Positions 42,870-50,937 of a DNA stretch of 64,000 nt are shown here, one piece after another. A program made the translations under genes and the position numbers. Under the pieces are notes generated by a model. That model was not told the DNA's origin. It saw only the letters and a list, made by a program, of their open reading frames with translations, and searched no databases. Source of the DNA: JAOPZW01 sp963789015 (GTDB taxonomy: Bacteria; Actinomycetota; Thermoleophilia; Solirubrobacterales; Solirubrobacteraceae); contig CAWBIU010000001.1 in NCBI GenBank assembly GCA_963789015.1, positions 2,108,001-2,172,000 of the forward strand. The letters run 5' to 3'. Each line of letters starts with the position of its first letter. The stretch's first letter is position 1.

Positions 42870-43640
42870 ATGGCCGCCGAGCTGTACCGCCAGCGCGACC
42901 AGCCGCCGGGCGTGCCGCCGCTCGCGCTCGACGGCGAGCGCACGCTGCCCGACGTCCCCGAGGAGAACTACTGGTTCCGCCGCCACCTCGTCGTCTACGA
43001 GTGGATCGCGCGGCGCGTGGACGGGCTGCGCGTGGTCGACATGGCCAGTGGCGAGGGCTACGGCGCGGATGTCCTGGCGCGCCGCGCCGCCTCGGTCACC
43101 GGCGTCGAGGCCAACCCCGGCGCCTTCGAGCACGCGCGCCTGCGCTACCGGCGCGCGAACCTGCGCTGGGTCCGCGCGATGGTCGAGACGTTTGCCGAGC
43201 CCTGCGACGCCGTCGTGTGCCTGCAGACGATCGAGCACCTGCACGACCCGGGCGCCGTGCTCGACCACTTCGCCTCGCTGCTTCACCCGGGCGGTGTCGC
43301 CTACGTCTCGACCCCGAACGTCCTCACGCTCGCGCCGCCCGGCGCGGAGCGCTCGGGCAATCCCTGGCATCTGCGCGAGTACCGCCCCGAGGAGTTCCGC
43401 GCGCTGTGTGAGGCGCGCTTCGGCCACGTCGAGCTGCTGGGGCTCTTCCACGCCCGCAAGCTCGCCGCCCACCAGGTGGCGATCGACCGCCTGGGCTGGG
43501 ACGCCGTCCACGCCCGGCTGCGCCTCACGCGCCCCTTCTACGACCGCTTCGTGCCCGCGATCTCGACGCGCGACTTCGCGCTGCGCGTCGACCGCGACCT
43601 CGAGCGCGCGCTCGACCTCGTCGCGGTGCTTCGCGCCTAG
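42870..43640 (+). CDS. Class I SAM-dependent methyltransferase (Methyltransf_11/23 type)
   Basis: This 256-residue protein has VVDMASGEGYGADVLARR (motif I), VTGVEANPGAFEHARLR (motif II) and VVCLQTIEHLHDPGAVLDHF (motif III), a pattern common in methyltransferases of cell-envelope or glycan clusters. The N-terminal PEENYWFRRHLVVYEW is typical of that subgroup. Substrate unknown. Its stop overlaps the end of the convergent SRPBCC gene by 4 bases. Confidence 0.87.
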   Translation: MAAELYRQRDQPPGVPPLALDGERTLPDVPEENYWFRRHLVVYEWIARRVDGLRVVDMASGEGYGADVLARRAASVTGVEANPGAFEHARLRYRRANLRWVRAMVETFAEPCDAVVCLQTIEHLHDPGAVLDHFASLLHPGGVAYVSTPNVLTLAPPGAERSGNPWHLREYRPEEFRALCEARFGHVELLGLFHARKLAAHQVAIDRLGWDAVHARLRLTRPFYDRFVPAISTRDFALRVDRDLERALDLVAVLRA

Positions 43641-44095
43641 CCCAGCGCGGCCGCGATCAGGTCCTCCCACGCCCCGATCGTGTCGTCGAAGCCGGCGGCG
43701 AACGCGGCGAGCTCGGCGGCGCCCGCGTCGCTCAGCGCGGTCAGGTCGTAGGTCACCTCGACGCTCGTCGCACCCGCCGTCGCGGCGATGACGCGCACCT
43801 CGACGGTCCCCGCGGTCACGCCCGGCGTGGTGCGCGCGTAGCGGATGCGGCCGGCCTCGCGCAGCGCCACGACCCAGATCGTGGCCCGCCCGTCGGCGTG
43901 CGTGACGAACACCGTGCCATCGCGCTCGGGCTTCCCCGCCGGCGGCTCGCCGGCCGGGAACTCCGGCGCCCAGCCGGGCACCCATCGGCGCTCGCCACGC
44001 GCGGTGAACAGCGCCATCGCCGGCTCCCGATCGAGTCCGACGCGGACCACCGCGGCGGCGCGGAAAGCGGGGCACGACGGGGTCTCATCGGTCAT
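43637..44095 (-). CDS. SRPBCC-like (START/Bet v 1 fold) protein
   Basis: This 152-residue protein fits the SRPBCC pattern: an early strand with RREWVPGW-like residues (ERRWVPGWAPEF), a middle sheet (TIWVVALREAGRIRYARTT) and a long C-terminal helix (AAFAAGFDDTIGAWEDLIA). Such folds bind hydrophobic ligands. The ATG at 44095 is chosen because AGGAGG lies 8 bases upstream; a GTG 22 codons earlier is possible but has no ribosome site. Confidence 0.75.
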   Translation of the reverse strand: MTDETPSCPAFRAAAVVRVGLDREPAMALFTARGERRWVPGWAPEFPAGEPPAGKPERDGTVFVTHADGRATIWVVALREAGRIRYARTTPGVTAGTVEVRVIAATAGATSVEVTYDLTALSDAGAAELAAFAAGFDDTIGAWEDLIAAALG

Positions 44096-44192
44096 CGGGA
44101 CGCCCTCCTGAAGCGCGGGCACGGCAATCAAACGCTCGACGTTGGCGGCCAACTCTCGCACTCGGGGGCGACCGTTCCGTCCGCCGAGGGAC

Positions 44193-44198
44193 TAATGT
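44193..44198 (+). promoter_or_regulatory. -10-like TAATGT before the riboswitch
   Basis: TAATGT lies just upstream of the ydaO-type element, which would place the transcript start at about 44205, the first base of the RNA structure. Confidence 0.45.
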
Positions 44199-44202
44199 GC
44201 CC

Positions 44203-44368
44203 CGCTCGCTGAAAACACCCAGCCGAGTCCTCGCCGCACCGGCGGCGGGGAGCGGGGGACCCATTGGCCGTCTCGACGGCCGCGGGGCGAATCGCCGGCA
44301 TCAACGCCGGCGTAGCGCACGTCCAGCGCGAGCCCGACAGCTAACCCCGTAGGCGACGAGACGACGGA
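44203..44368 (+). promoter_or_regulatory. ydaO/yuaA-type cyclic di-AMP riboswitch
   Basis: The leader of the Rpf-like gene contains the conserved blocks of the ydaO riboswitch in the expected order: CTGAAAACACCCAGCCGAG, then GGGGAGCGGGGGACCCA, then GGGGCGAATCGCC with a GCCGGC-ATCAAC-GCCGGC hairpin, and finally AGCCCGACAGCTAACCCCG plus TAGGC. In actinobacteria this RNA commonly precedes resuscitation-promoting-factor and other cell-wall hydrolase genes, where cyclic di-AMP lowers expression. Both the motif and the target gene class match. No downstream U-tract terminator is visible. Confidence 0.85.
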
Positions 44369-44379
44369 GGCCACCCTCT

Positions 44380-45084
44380 GTGGGAGACATCGAAGCTGAT
44401 CTCAGTTCCTCTTTGCCGTGGCGGCGGTCGCTGCGCGCTTCGCAGGCGCGCCGCAGCGCCGCCGCCCGCCGGCGCCGCCTGCTGCTGCGCGGGCGCGCGG
44501 GCGTCACGCTCGCCGTCGCGGGCCTGACCATCGCCGCCGCCGGCGCCCTGGCGCAGGACCCGGGCGGCGCGGGCAGCGGAGGCGCGCCGACCGCCGAGCG
44601 CGACGCGGATGCCGACGCCCCGAAGAGCCGCTCGACCATCAAGGCCGTCCAGCGGGCGCTCGACCTCGAGGCCGACGGCGTCTACGGGCGCAAGACGCGC
44701 GCCGCCGTGCGCCGGTTCCAGCGCCGCAACGACCTGACGGTCGACGGCGTCATCGGGCCCGAGACGCTGCGCGCGCTCGGCATCTCGTCCGGTTCGGGCT
44801 CGAGCTCCGGCTCCGAGGGCGAGAACGCGGGCGAGCCCGGCACGGTCTCCGACGAGGCGAGCGCGACGCTGCAGCGGATCGCCCAGTGCGAGTCCGGCGG
44901 CGACCCGACCGCCGTCTCGTCCGACGGTCAGTACCGGGGCAAGTACCAGTTCAACCAGTCCACCTGGGAGCGGATAGGCGGCAGCGGCGACCCCGCCGCG
45001 GCGCCCGAGGCCGAGCAGGACCGCCTTGCGGCCAAGCTCCTGGCCGAGGCCGGCACCTCGCCGTGGCCAGTCTGCGGCGGCTGA
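44380..45084 (+). CDS. Resuscitation-promoting-factor-like muralytic protein with peptidoglycan-binding domain
   Basis: This 234-residue secreted protein has an N-terminal Arg-rich stretch and hydrophobic signal (GVTLAVAGLTIAAAGALA), a PG_binding_1 domain (IKAVQRALDLEADGVYGRKT to TVDGVIGPETLRALGI) and a C-terminal transglycosylase-like Rpf domain (RIAQCESGGDPTAVSSDGQY, RGKYQFNQSTWERIGGSG, closing Cys in SPWPVC). The catalytic Glu is in the CESGGD motif and two Cys can form the domain disulphide. It would cut peptidoglycan during growth or revival. The GTG start follows a GGAGG site, and the gene is controlled by the upstream riboswitch. Confidence 0.92.
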   Translation: MGDIEADLSSSLPWRRSLRASQARRSAAARRRRLLLRGRAGVTLAVAGLTIAAAGALAQDPGGAGSGGAPTAERDADADAPKSRSTIKAVQRALDLEADGVYGRKTRAAVRRFQRRNDLTVDGVIGPETLRALGISSGSGSSSGSEGENAGEPGTVSDEASATLQRIAQCESGGDPTAVSSDGQYRGKYQFNQSTWERIGGSGDPAAAPEAEQDRLAAKLLAEAGTSPWPVCGG

Positions 45085-45096
45085 CCGGCCGCCGCG

Positions 45097-45318
45097 TCAG
45101 CGCTCGAAGGCGACCGTCCGCACCCCGCCGGCGACGGCGAGCCGCCACGGCCCGTCGGCCGGCGGGTCGTCGCGGCGGTTGAGCAGCAGCGCGGCCAGCG
45201 TGCGCGCCTGCGGCTCGGCCATCGGGCCGATCCGCACGGTGCGCTCGTCGCCGTCGCGGCGCTCGACGACGGTGATCGTCACGGTCGGGTCGACGCTCAG
45301 CGCGAGCTGGTCGGTCAT
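45097..45318 (-). CDS. Small hypothetical protein coupled to an acyltransferase
   Basis: This 73-residue protein is all-beta in appearance (TVTITVVERRDGDERTVRIG, then WRLAVAGGVRTVAFE) and belongs to no family I recognise. Its ATG overlaps the stop of the acyltransferase gene by 4 bases (ATGA), which supports real translation. No signal peptide or Cys is present. Confidence 0.6.
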   Translation of the reverse strand: MTDQLALSVDPTVTITVVERRDGDERTVRIGPMAEPQARTLAALLLNRRDDPPADGPWRLAVAGGVRTVAFER

Positions 45319-45995
45319 CGCCAGCGCAGGGTCCGGGGGACGGGGCGCATGCGCAGGATGCGGGCGGGGACGCCCGCCACCACCGCGTTGGCCGGGACGT
45401 CGTGCGTGACCACCGCGTAGGTTCCGACGGCGCAGTTGTCGCCGACGGTCACGCCGCGCAGGAAGCACGCCCCGTAGCCGATCCACACGTTGTGGCCGAT
45501 GCGCACGTCGCGCTTGTAGATCCCCTGCTCGCGCATCGGCCGCTCGGCCTCGGCCATGCCGTGGTCGAAGTCGATCAGCATCACGCGATCGGCAACGATG
45601 CACTCGCGGCCGATCGAGACGTGCTGGTAGGCCGAGATCGTCACCTCCTGGCCGAGCACGGTCTTCGCGCCGATGCGCACCTCGCCCTCGTGCGCGCGGA
45701 TCTTGCAGCCGTGGCCGATCCACGACCAGCGCCCGAGGTCGACGACGGCCTCGCGGCCGATCTCCAGCGACACACCGGGGCCGATGAAGGCCAGGCCGTC
45801 CGTGCGCAGGCGCCCGCGGAAGCGCAGCTTCAGCCACGCGAGGCGTGCCAGCGGGGCGGCATAGCGCGGGCGCAGCATCCCGCGCGAGCGCATGAAGCGA
45901 AGCAGGGCGAGGGGCCCGCCGCGGCGCGGCGGCGGGCCGGGCCGCACCACGGCCGGCGCTGCGGGCGGGGCGGATGGGGACAGCGTGGGTTCCAC
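45315..45995 (-). CDS. Left-handed beta-helix (hexapeptide-repeat) acyltransferase
   Basis: This 226-residue protein has the isoleucine-patch repeats of the WbbJ/LacA-type acyltransferases (GCKIRAHEGEVRIGAKTV, then VGDNCAVGTYAVVTHDVPA and AVVAGVPARILR). The catalytic His is probably the one in IDFDHGMAE. It would acetylate a sugar or similar acceptor, so it may act in glycan synthesis. The GTG at 45995 follows a -10-like TAGGGT by 9 bases. Confidence 0.87.
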   Translation of the reverse strand: MEPTLSPSAPPAAPAVVRPGPPPRRGGPLALLRFMRSRGMLRPRYAAPLARLAWLKLRFRGRLRTDGLAFIGPGVSLEIGREAVVDLGRWSWIGHGCKIRAHEGEVRIGAKTVLGQEVTISAYQHVSIGRECIVADRVMLIDFDHGMAEAERPMREQGIYKRDVRIGHNVWIGYGACFLRGVTVGDNCAVGTYAVVTHDVPANAVVAGVPARILRMRPVPRTLRWR

Positions 45996-46004
45996 GCCGC
46001 ACCA

Positions 46005-46010
46005 ACCCTA
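46005..46010 (-). promoter_or_regulatory. -10-like TAGGGT before the acyltransferase gene
   Basis: TAGGGT ends 9 bases before the GTG at 45995, shortly after the end of the upstream oxidoreductase frame. Confidence 0.45.
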
Positions 46011-46019
46011 GAGACTCGC

Positions 46020-47467
46020 TCACAGGCCACGGCGCAACGCCGCGCGCGCGGCGAACGCCCCGCACATGCCGTGCACCCCGCCGCCGGGCGGCGTCGACGA
46101 CGAGCACAGGTACAGCCCGGGCAGCGGGGTCGCGTAGGGGACCGGTCGCGCCACGGGGCGCGTGAACAGCTGGAGCGCGTCCTGGGCGCCGCCGTTGATG
46201 TCGCCGCCGACGTAGTTGGGGTCGTGGCGCTCCATCTCGGCGGGGCCCATCGCGTGGCGGGCGAGGATGCCGGCGCGGAACCCCGGCGCGAAGCGCTCGA
46301 TCTGGGCCTCGATGCGGTCGGTCATGTCGGCCTCCGAGCCGTTGGGGACGTGGCAGTACGCCCAGCCCGTGTGGCTTCCGGCCGGGGCGCGCGTCTGGTC
46401 GAACAGGCTCTGCTGGGCGAGCAGCACGAACGGCCGCTCGGGTTCGCGGCCCTCCGCCGACGTCCCGCTCGGCGGCGGCGATCTCGTCCAGCGTGCCGCC
46501 GAGGTGGAGCGTTCCCGCCCGCGCGCACGACCCGGCCGCCCACGGGATCGGCCCGTCCAGCGCCCAGTCGAGCTTGAAGACGCCCGGCCCGTAGCGGAAG
46601 CGCCGCAGCCCTTCGCGGTACAGCCGCGGCAGCCGCCGCCCGGCGAGGCGGAGCACCTGGCGCGGAGCGAGGTCGAGCAGCACGGCGCGCGCCGGCGGCA
46701 GCTCGTCGAGCGAGGCGACCTCGACGCCGGTGCGGATCTCGCCGCCCAGCGCGCGCAGGTAGGAGGCCATCGCGTCGGCGATCGCCTGCGAGCCGCCGCG
46801 CGCCATCGGCCAGCCGACGGCGTGGCCGAGCAGCCCCAGCACGAGCCCGAACGACGCCGAGAACGGCTGCTCGAGCCGCAGCATCGAGTGCGCGGCGCAG
46901 CCCGCCAGCAGCGCTCGCGCGCGCTCGTCGCCGAAGCGCGAGCGCAGCAGCGCGGTGGCCGGCCAGGCGGCGTTGAGCCCGAAGCGGGCGAACGCGAGCG
47001 GCCGGCGGGGCACGCGCAGCGGCCCGAGCAGGTCGGCCGTGAGGCCGGCTCCGGCGCGCGCGAGCGGACCCATGAGCCGCGCGTAGGCGTCGCCGTCGCG
47101 GCCCCCGATCGACGCCGCGGTGGCCTCGACGGAGCGCTCGAGGATCACCGCGCTCCCGTCGTCGAGCGGGTGGGCGAGCGGCGCGCCGGGATGCACGAGC
47201 TCGAGCCCGTGCTCGGCGAGCGGCAGCGAGCTCAGCAGCGGCGAGGCGAGGACGAGCGGGTGGATCGCCGAGCACACGTCGTGGACGTGGTCCGGGCAGC
47301 GTCAGCGCCTGCGAGCGCGTCCCGCCGCCGACCGTGTCGGCGCGCTCGAGCACGAGCACCGAGCGCCCGGCCCGGGCGAGCACGATCGCCGCGGCCAGGC
47401 CGTTGGGCCCGGCGCCGACGACGATCGCGTCGTGGCGAGAGGTCACGAGCGTGAGGGTTCCCGCCAC
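46020..47467 (-). pseudogene. Phytoene-desaturase-like FAD-dependent oxidoreductase, two frameshifts
   Basis: Joined across two frame changes the locus encodes about 480 residues. It starts with the dinucleotide-binding motif AIVVGAGPNGLAAAIVLARA, has GWPMARGGSQAIADAMASYL, and ends in the FAD-binding signature PGLYLCSSSTPPGGGVHGMC, as in carotenoid desaturases and related NAD(P)/FAD proteins. One extra base near 47300 and another near 46455 break the frame. No other carotenoid gene is nearby, so the substrate is open. The start may be GTG 47467 or GTG 47446. Confidence 0.8.
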
Positions 47468-47490
47468 GGCGCTGCGATCATGCCGCGACC

Positions 47491-48453
47491 ATGCCGCAGG
47501 ACAACCTCGCCCAGCGCCTGCTCGACGGCGACAAGCGCGCCCTGGCGCGCGCGATCACGCTCGTCGAGTCCGACGACCCGGCGGGCTGGGAGCTCGTCCG
47601 CGAGGTCTTCCCGCGCACGGGGAACGCGGCCATCGTCGGGCTGACCGGGGCGCCGGGCTCGGGCAAGTCGACGCTGATCGGCGCGCTGACCAAGATCCGC
47701 CGCGAGCAGGACCGCCAGGTCGCCGTCCTGTCGATCGACCCCAGCTCGCCGTTCACGAAGGGCGCGCTGCTCGGCGACCGCATCCGCCTCACCGAGCACT
47801 TCCTCGACCCCGGCGTGTTCATCCGCTCGATGGCCAACCGCGGCGCGCTCGGCGGGCTGTCCGAGGCGGCGCTGCAGGCCGCGCTGCTCATGGACGCCGC
47901 CGGCAAGGACGACGTCTTCCTCGAGACGGTCGGCGTCGGCCAGGCCGAGGTCGACGTCATCGACCACGCCGACACGATCGTGCTCGTGCTCATGCCGGGC
48001 TCGGGCGACTCGGTGCAGGCGCTGAAGGCGGGGGTGATGGAGATCCCCGACATCATCGTGGTCAACAAGGCCGACCACCCGATGACCGACACGCTCGTGC
48101 GCGAGATCCGCGGCGTCCTGTCGCTCGCGCCCGTGGTCGAGGGCGGCTGGCGGGTGCCGATCGTCAAGACGGAGGCGACGACCGGCGCGGGCGTCGCCGA
48201 GCTCGTCGAGCGCATCGACGAGCACCGCGCGCGGATCGAGGCCGAGGGGACGCTGTCCGAGCGCCGCCGGCGCAACCTGCGCAGCGAGGTGCTCGCCCTG
48301 TGCACGTTCCGCCTGCGCGCGCGCCTGGAGGAGTCGCTGGCCGAGGACGAGCGCTTCGCCGAGCTGCTCGACGAGGTCGTCGCGCGGCGCCTCGACCCGG
48401 CCACCGCGGCGTCGCGGATCCTCGAGCGCGCATGGGGCGCCCCGGCGGGGTAG
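47491..48453 (+). CDS. meaB: MeaB-type GTPase, chaperone of B12-dependent acyl-CoA mutases
   Basis: This 320-residue G3E-family GTPase has Walker A GAPGSGKST (about 53-61), LSIDPSSPFTKGALLGDRIR, a DETVGVGQAEVD-like switch (FLETVGVGQAEVDVID) and NKAD guanine recognition (VVNKADHP), as in MeaB/ArgK. These proteins load and protect adenosylcobalamin in methylmalonyl- or isobutyryl-CoA mutase. The mutase subunits lie about 13.5 kb away at 61051 and 63161. Its TAG stop is part of the promoter of the next gene. Confidence 0.92.
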   Translation: MPQDNLAQRLLDGDKRALARAITLVESDDPAGWELVREVFPRTGNAAIVGLTGAPGSGKSTLIGALTKIRREQDRQVAVLSIDPSSPFTKGALLGDRIRLTEHFLDPGVFIRSMANRGALGGLSEAALQAALLMDAAGKDDVFLETVGVGQAEVDVIDHADTIVLVLMPGSGDSVQALKAGVMEIPDIIVVNKADHPMTDTLVREIRGVLSLAPVVEGGWRVPIVKTEATTGAGVAELVERIDEHRARIEAEGTLSERRRRNLRSEVLALCTFRLRARLEESLAEDERFAELLDEVVARRLDPATAASRILERAWGAPAG

Positions 48454-48456
48454 GGT
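48451..48456 (+). promoter_or_regulatory. -10-like TAGGGT overlapping the meaB stop codon
   Basis: TAGGGT includes the TAG stop of meaB and ends 6 bases before the GTG of the glgC-like gene at 48463. Promoter and stop are fused in six bases. Confidence 0.5.
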
Positions 48457-48462
48457 GACGCC

Positions 48463-49720
48463 GTGGGTTCGCCGCGTGTGTTCGGGATCGTCCTGGCCGG
48501 CGGAGAGGGCAAGCGGCTCGCGCCGCTGACCGCCGACCGTGCCAAGCCGGCAGTGCCCTTCGGAGGCAACTACCGCCTCATCGACTTCGCGCTCTCCAAC
48601 CTCGTCAACGCGGGGCTGCGCAAGATCGTCGTCCTGACGCAGTACAAGAGCCACAGCCTCGACCGGCACCTGGCCACGACGTGGCACCTGTCGCCGCTGC
48701 TGGGCAACTACGTGACGCCGGTGCCCGCGCAGATGCGCCGCGGGCCGCGCTGGTTCGCCGGGTCGGCCGACGCGATCTTCCAGAACCTCAACCTGCTCCA
48801 CGACGAGCAGCCCGACCACATCATCGTCTTCGGGGCCGACCACATCTACCGGATGGACCCCGAGCAGATGGTCGACCAGCACATCGCCTCCGGGGCCGGG
48901 GTCACCGTCGCCGGGATCCGCGTCCCGATCGATCAGGCCTACCAGTTCGGGGTCATCGAGACGGCGCCCGACGGTCGCGGCATCGCCGCGTTCCGCGAGA
49001 AGCCGTCCGACCCCGTCGGGCTGCCCGACGCGCCACACCAGGTCTACGCCTCGATGGGCAACTACGTCTTCAGCACCGAGGCCCTGATCGACGCGGTCAC
49101 CAGGGACTCGGCCGACGACAGCTCCAAGCACGACCTCGGCGGCGACATCATCCCCGCGCTCGTCGCGAGCGGCGACGCGGCCGTCTACGACTTCGCCCAG
49201 AACGAGGTGCCCGGGCGCGACCGAGCGCGACCGCGGGTACTGGCGCGACGTGGGAACGCTCGACGCCTACTTCGACGCGCACATGGACCTGATCTCGGTC
49301 CACCCGATCTTCAACCTCTACAACCTCGAGTGGCCGATCCTCACGTGGCCCGAGCCGCTGCCGCCGGCCAAGTTCGTGTTCGACGAGGACGGTCGCCGCG
49401 GCCATGCCGTCGACTCGATGGTGTGCGCCGGCGTGGTCATCTCGGGCGGCGTCGCCCGTCGCTCGGTGCTCTCGCCCGGCGTGCAGATCCACTCGTACTC
49501 CGAGGTCGAGGACTCGATCCTCATGAACGGCGTCGAGGTCGACCGCAGCGCCATCGTGCGCCGCGCGATCCTCGACAAGAACGTGCGCATCGAGCCGGGC
49601 GCGGAGGTCGGCGTCGACCCCGAGGCCGACAAGCGCCGCTTCGCGGTGTCCGACGGCGGCGTCGTCGTCGTCGGCAAGGGCCAGGTCGTCGAGGCCGAGC
49701 GCGCGCCGGCGCCCGCGTGA
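48463..49720 (+). pseudogene. glgC: Glucose-1-phosphate adenylyltransferase GlgC, one frameshift
   Basis: The locus encodes ADP-glucose pyrophosphorylase (about 418 residues once repaired), the first committed step of glycogen synthesis. It has GLAGGEGKRLAPLT-like nucleotide binding (VLAGGEGKRLAPLT), AKPAVPFGGNYRLIDF and FGADHIYRMD. The C-terminal left-handed beta-helix region (GVVISGGVARRSVLSPGV) is in a second frame. An extra base near 49216 (between GTGCCCGGG and CGACCGAG) shifts the frame. The gene is too well preserved otherwise to be an old relic; a sequence error is likely. The GTG overlaps the TAG-containing promoter of meaB. Confidence 0.88.
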
Positions 49721-50937
49721 ACGTCGGGCTGCTCACCCGCGAGTACCCGCCCGAGGTCTACGGCGGCGCGGGCGTCCACGTCGAGTACCTGGCGCGCGAG
49801 CTGAGCCGCCTGACCGACGTGACCGTCCACGCGTGGGGAACCGAGCGCGAGGACTCCACGCCGCCCGTCCGCGCCTATCCGGCGTGGAAGGCGCTCGGCG
49901 GCGGCGCGCCGCATCTCGCCGCGCTGCGGGCGCTGTCGATCGACCTGGTGATGGTCGCGGGCGTCGAGGGCGCCGACATCGTCCACAGCCACACCTGGTA
50001 CGTGAACCTGGCCGGCCACCTGGCCAAGCTGACCTACGACATCCCGCACGTGGCCACGGTTCACAGCCTCGAGCCGCTGCGCCCCTGGAAGGCCGAGCAG
50101 CTCGGCGGCGGCTACGCGCTGTCGTCGTTCGCCGAGCGCACCGCGCTCGAGGGCGCCGACGCGATCATCGCCGTCTCCGAGGGCATGCGCCGCGACGTGC
50201 TCGCGTGCTATCCGGCGCTCGATCCCGCCCGCGTGCAGGTCGTCTACAACGGCGTCGACTCCGAGGAGTACGCGCCCGATCGCAACACCGACGTGCTCGA
50301 GCGTCACGGCATCGACCCGTCGCGGCCGATCATCGTCTTCGTCGGGCGGATCACCCGCCAGAAGGGCGTGCCGCATCTGCTGCGCGCGGCGCGCGGCTTC
50401 GACCCCGAGGCGCAGCTCGTCCTCTGCGCGGGCGCGCCCGACACCGAGGAGATCGCCGCCGAGGTCACCGCGCTCACCGAGGGGCTGCAGGCGGAGCGGG
50501 GCAACGTCGTATGGATCCGGGAGATGCTCCCCAAGCCCGACGTCATCCAGCTCCTGAGCCACGCGACGGTGTTCGTCTGCCCGTCGATCTACGAGCCGCT
50601 GGGGATCGTCAACCTCGAGGCGATGGCCTGCGAGGCGGCGGTCGTGGCCAGCGCGGTGGGCGGGATCGTGGAGGTCGTCGACGACGGGACGACCGGCGTG
50701 CTGGTGCCCTTCGAGGCGACCGACGACGCCGGCCAGGAGCCGCGCGACCCCGACGCCTTCGCCTCCGACTTCGCCGCGGCGGTCAACGGCCTGCTCGCCG
50801 ATCCCGACCGCTCCCGCCAGATGGGCCGCGCCGGGCGCGCGCGTGTCGTCGAGCGCTTCAGCTGGCCGGCCATCGCGCGCGAGACGCTCGGCGTCTACGA
50901 GCGGCTCGTCGCCGGCCGCGCGACCGCCACGGCCTAG
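49717..50937 (+). CDS. glgA: Actinobacterial-type glycogen synthase/maltose-1-phosphate synthase (GT4)
   Basis: This 406-residue GT-B glycosyltransferase has the start VGLLTREYPPEVYGGAGVH, VHSHTWYVNLAGHLAKL, FVGRITRQKGVPHLLRA and the nucleotide-sugar EX7E-like region FVCPSIYEPLGIVNLEAMA. It resembles the corynebacterial/mycobacterial GlgA (GlgM) that uses ADP-glucose. The GTG overlaps the glgC stop by 4 bases, so both steps of storage-glucan synthesis form one operon. Glycogen versus maltose-1-phosphate as acceptor cannot be decided here. Confidence 0.9.
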   Translation: MNVGLLTREYPPEVYGGAGVHVEYLARELSRLTDVTVHAWGTEREDSTPPVRAYPAWKALGGGAPHLAALRALSIDLVMVAGVEGADIVHSHTWYVNLAGHLAKLTYDIPHVATVHSLEPLRPWKAEQLGGGYALSSFAERTALEGADAIIAVSEGMRRDVLACYPALDPARVQVVYNGVDSEEYAPDRNTDVLERHGIDPSRPIIVFVGRITRQKGVPHLLRAARGFDPEAQLVLCAGAPDTEEIAAEVTALTEGLQAERGNVVWIREMLPKPDVIQLLSHATVFVCPSIYEPLGIVNLEAMACEAAVVASAVGGIVEVVDDGTTGVLVPFEATDDAGQEPRDPDAFASDFAAAVNGLLADPDRSRQMGRAGRARVVERFSWPAIARETLGVYERLVAGRATATA

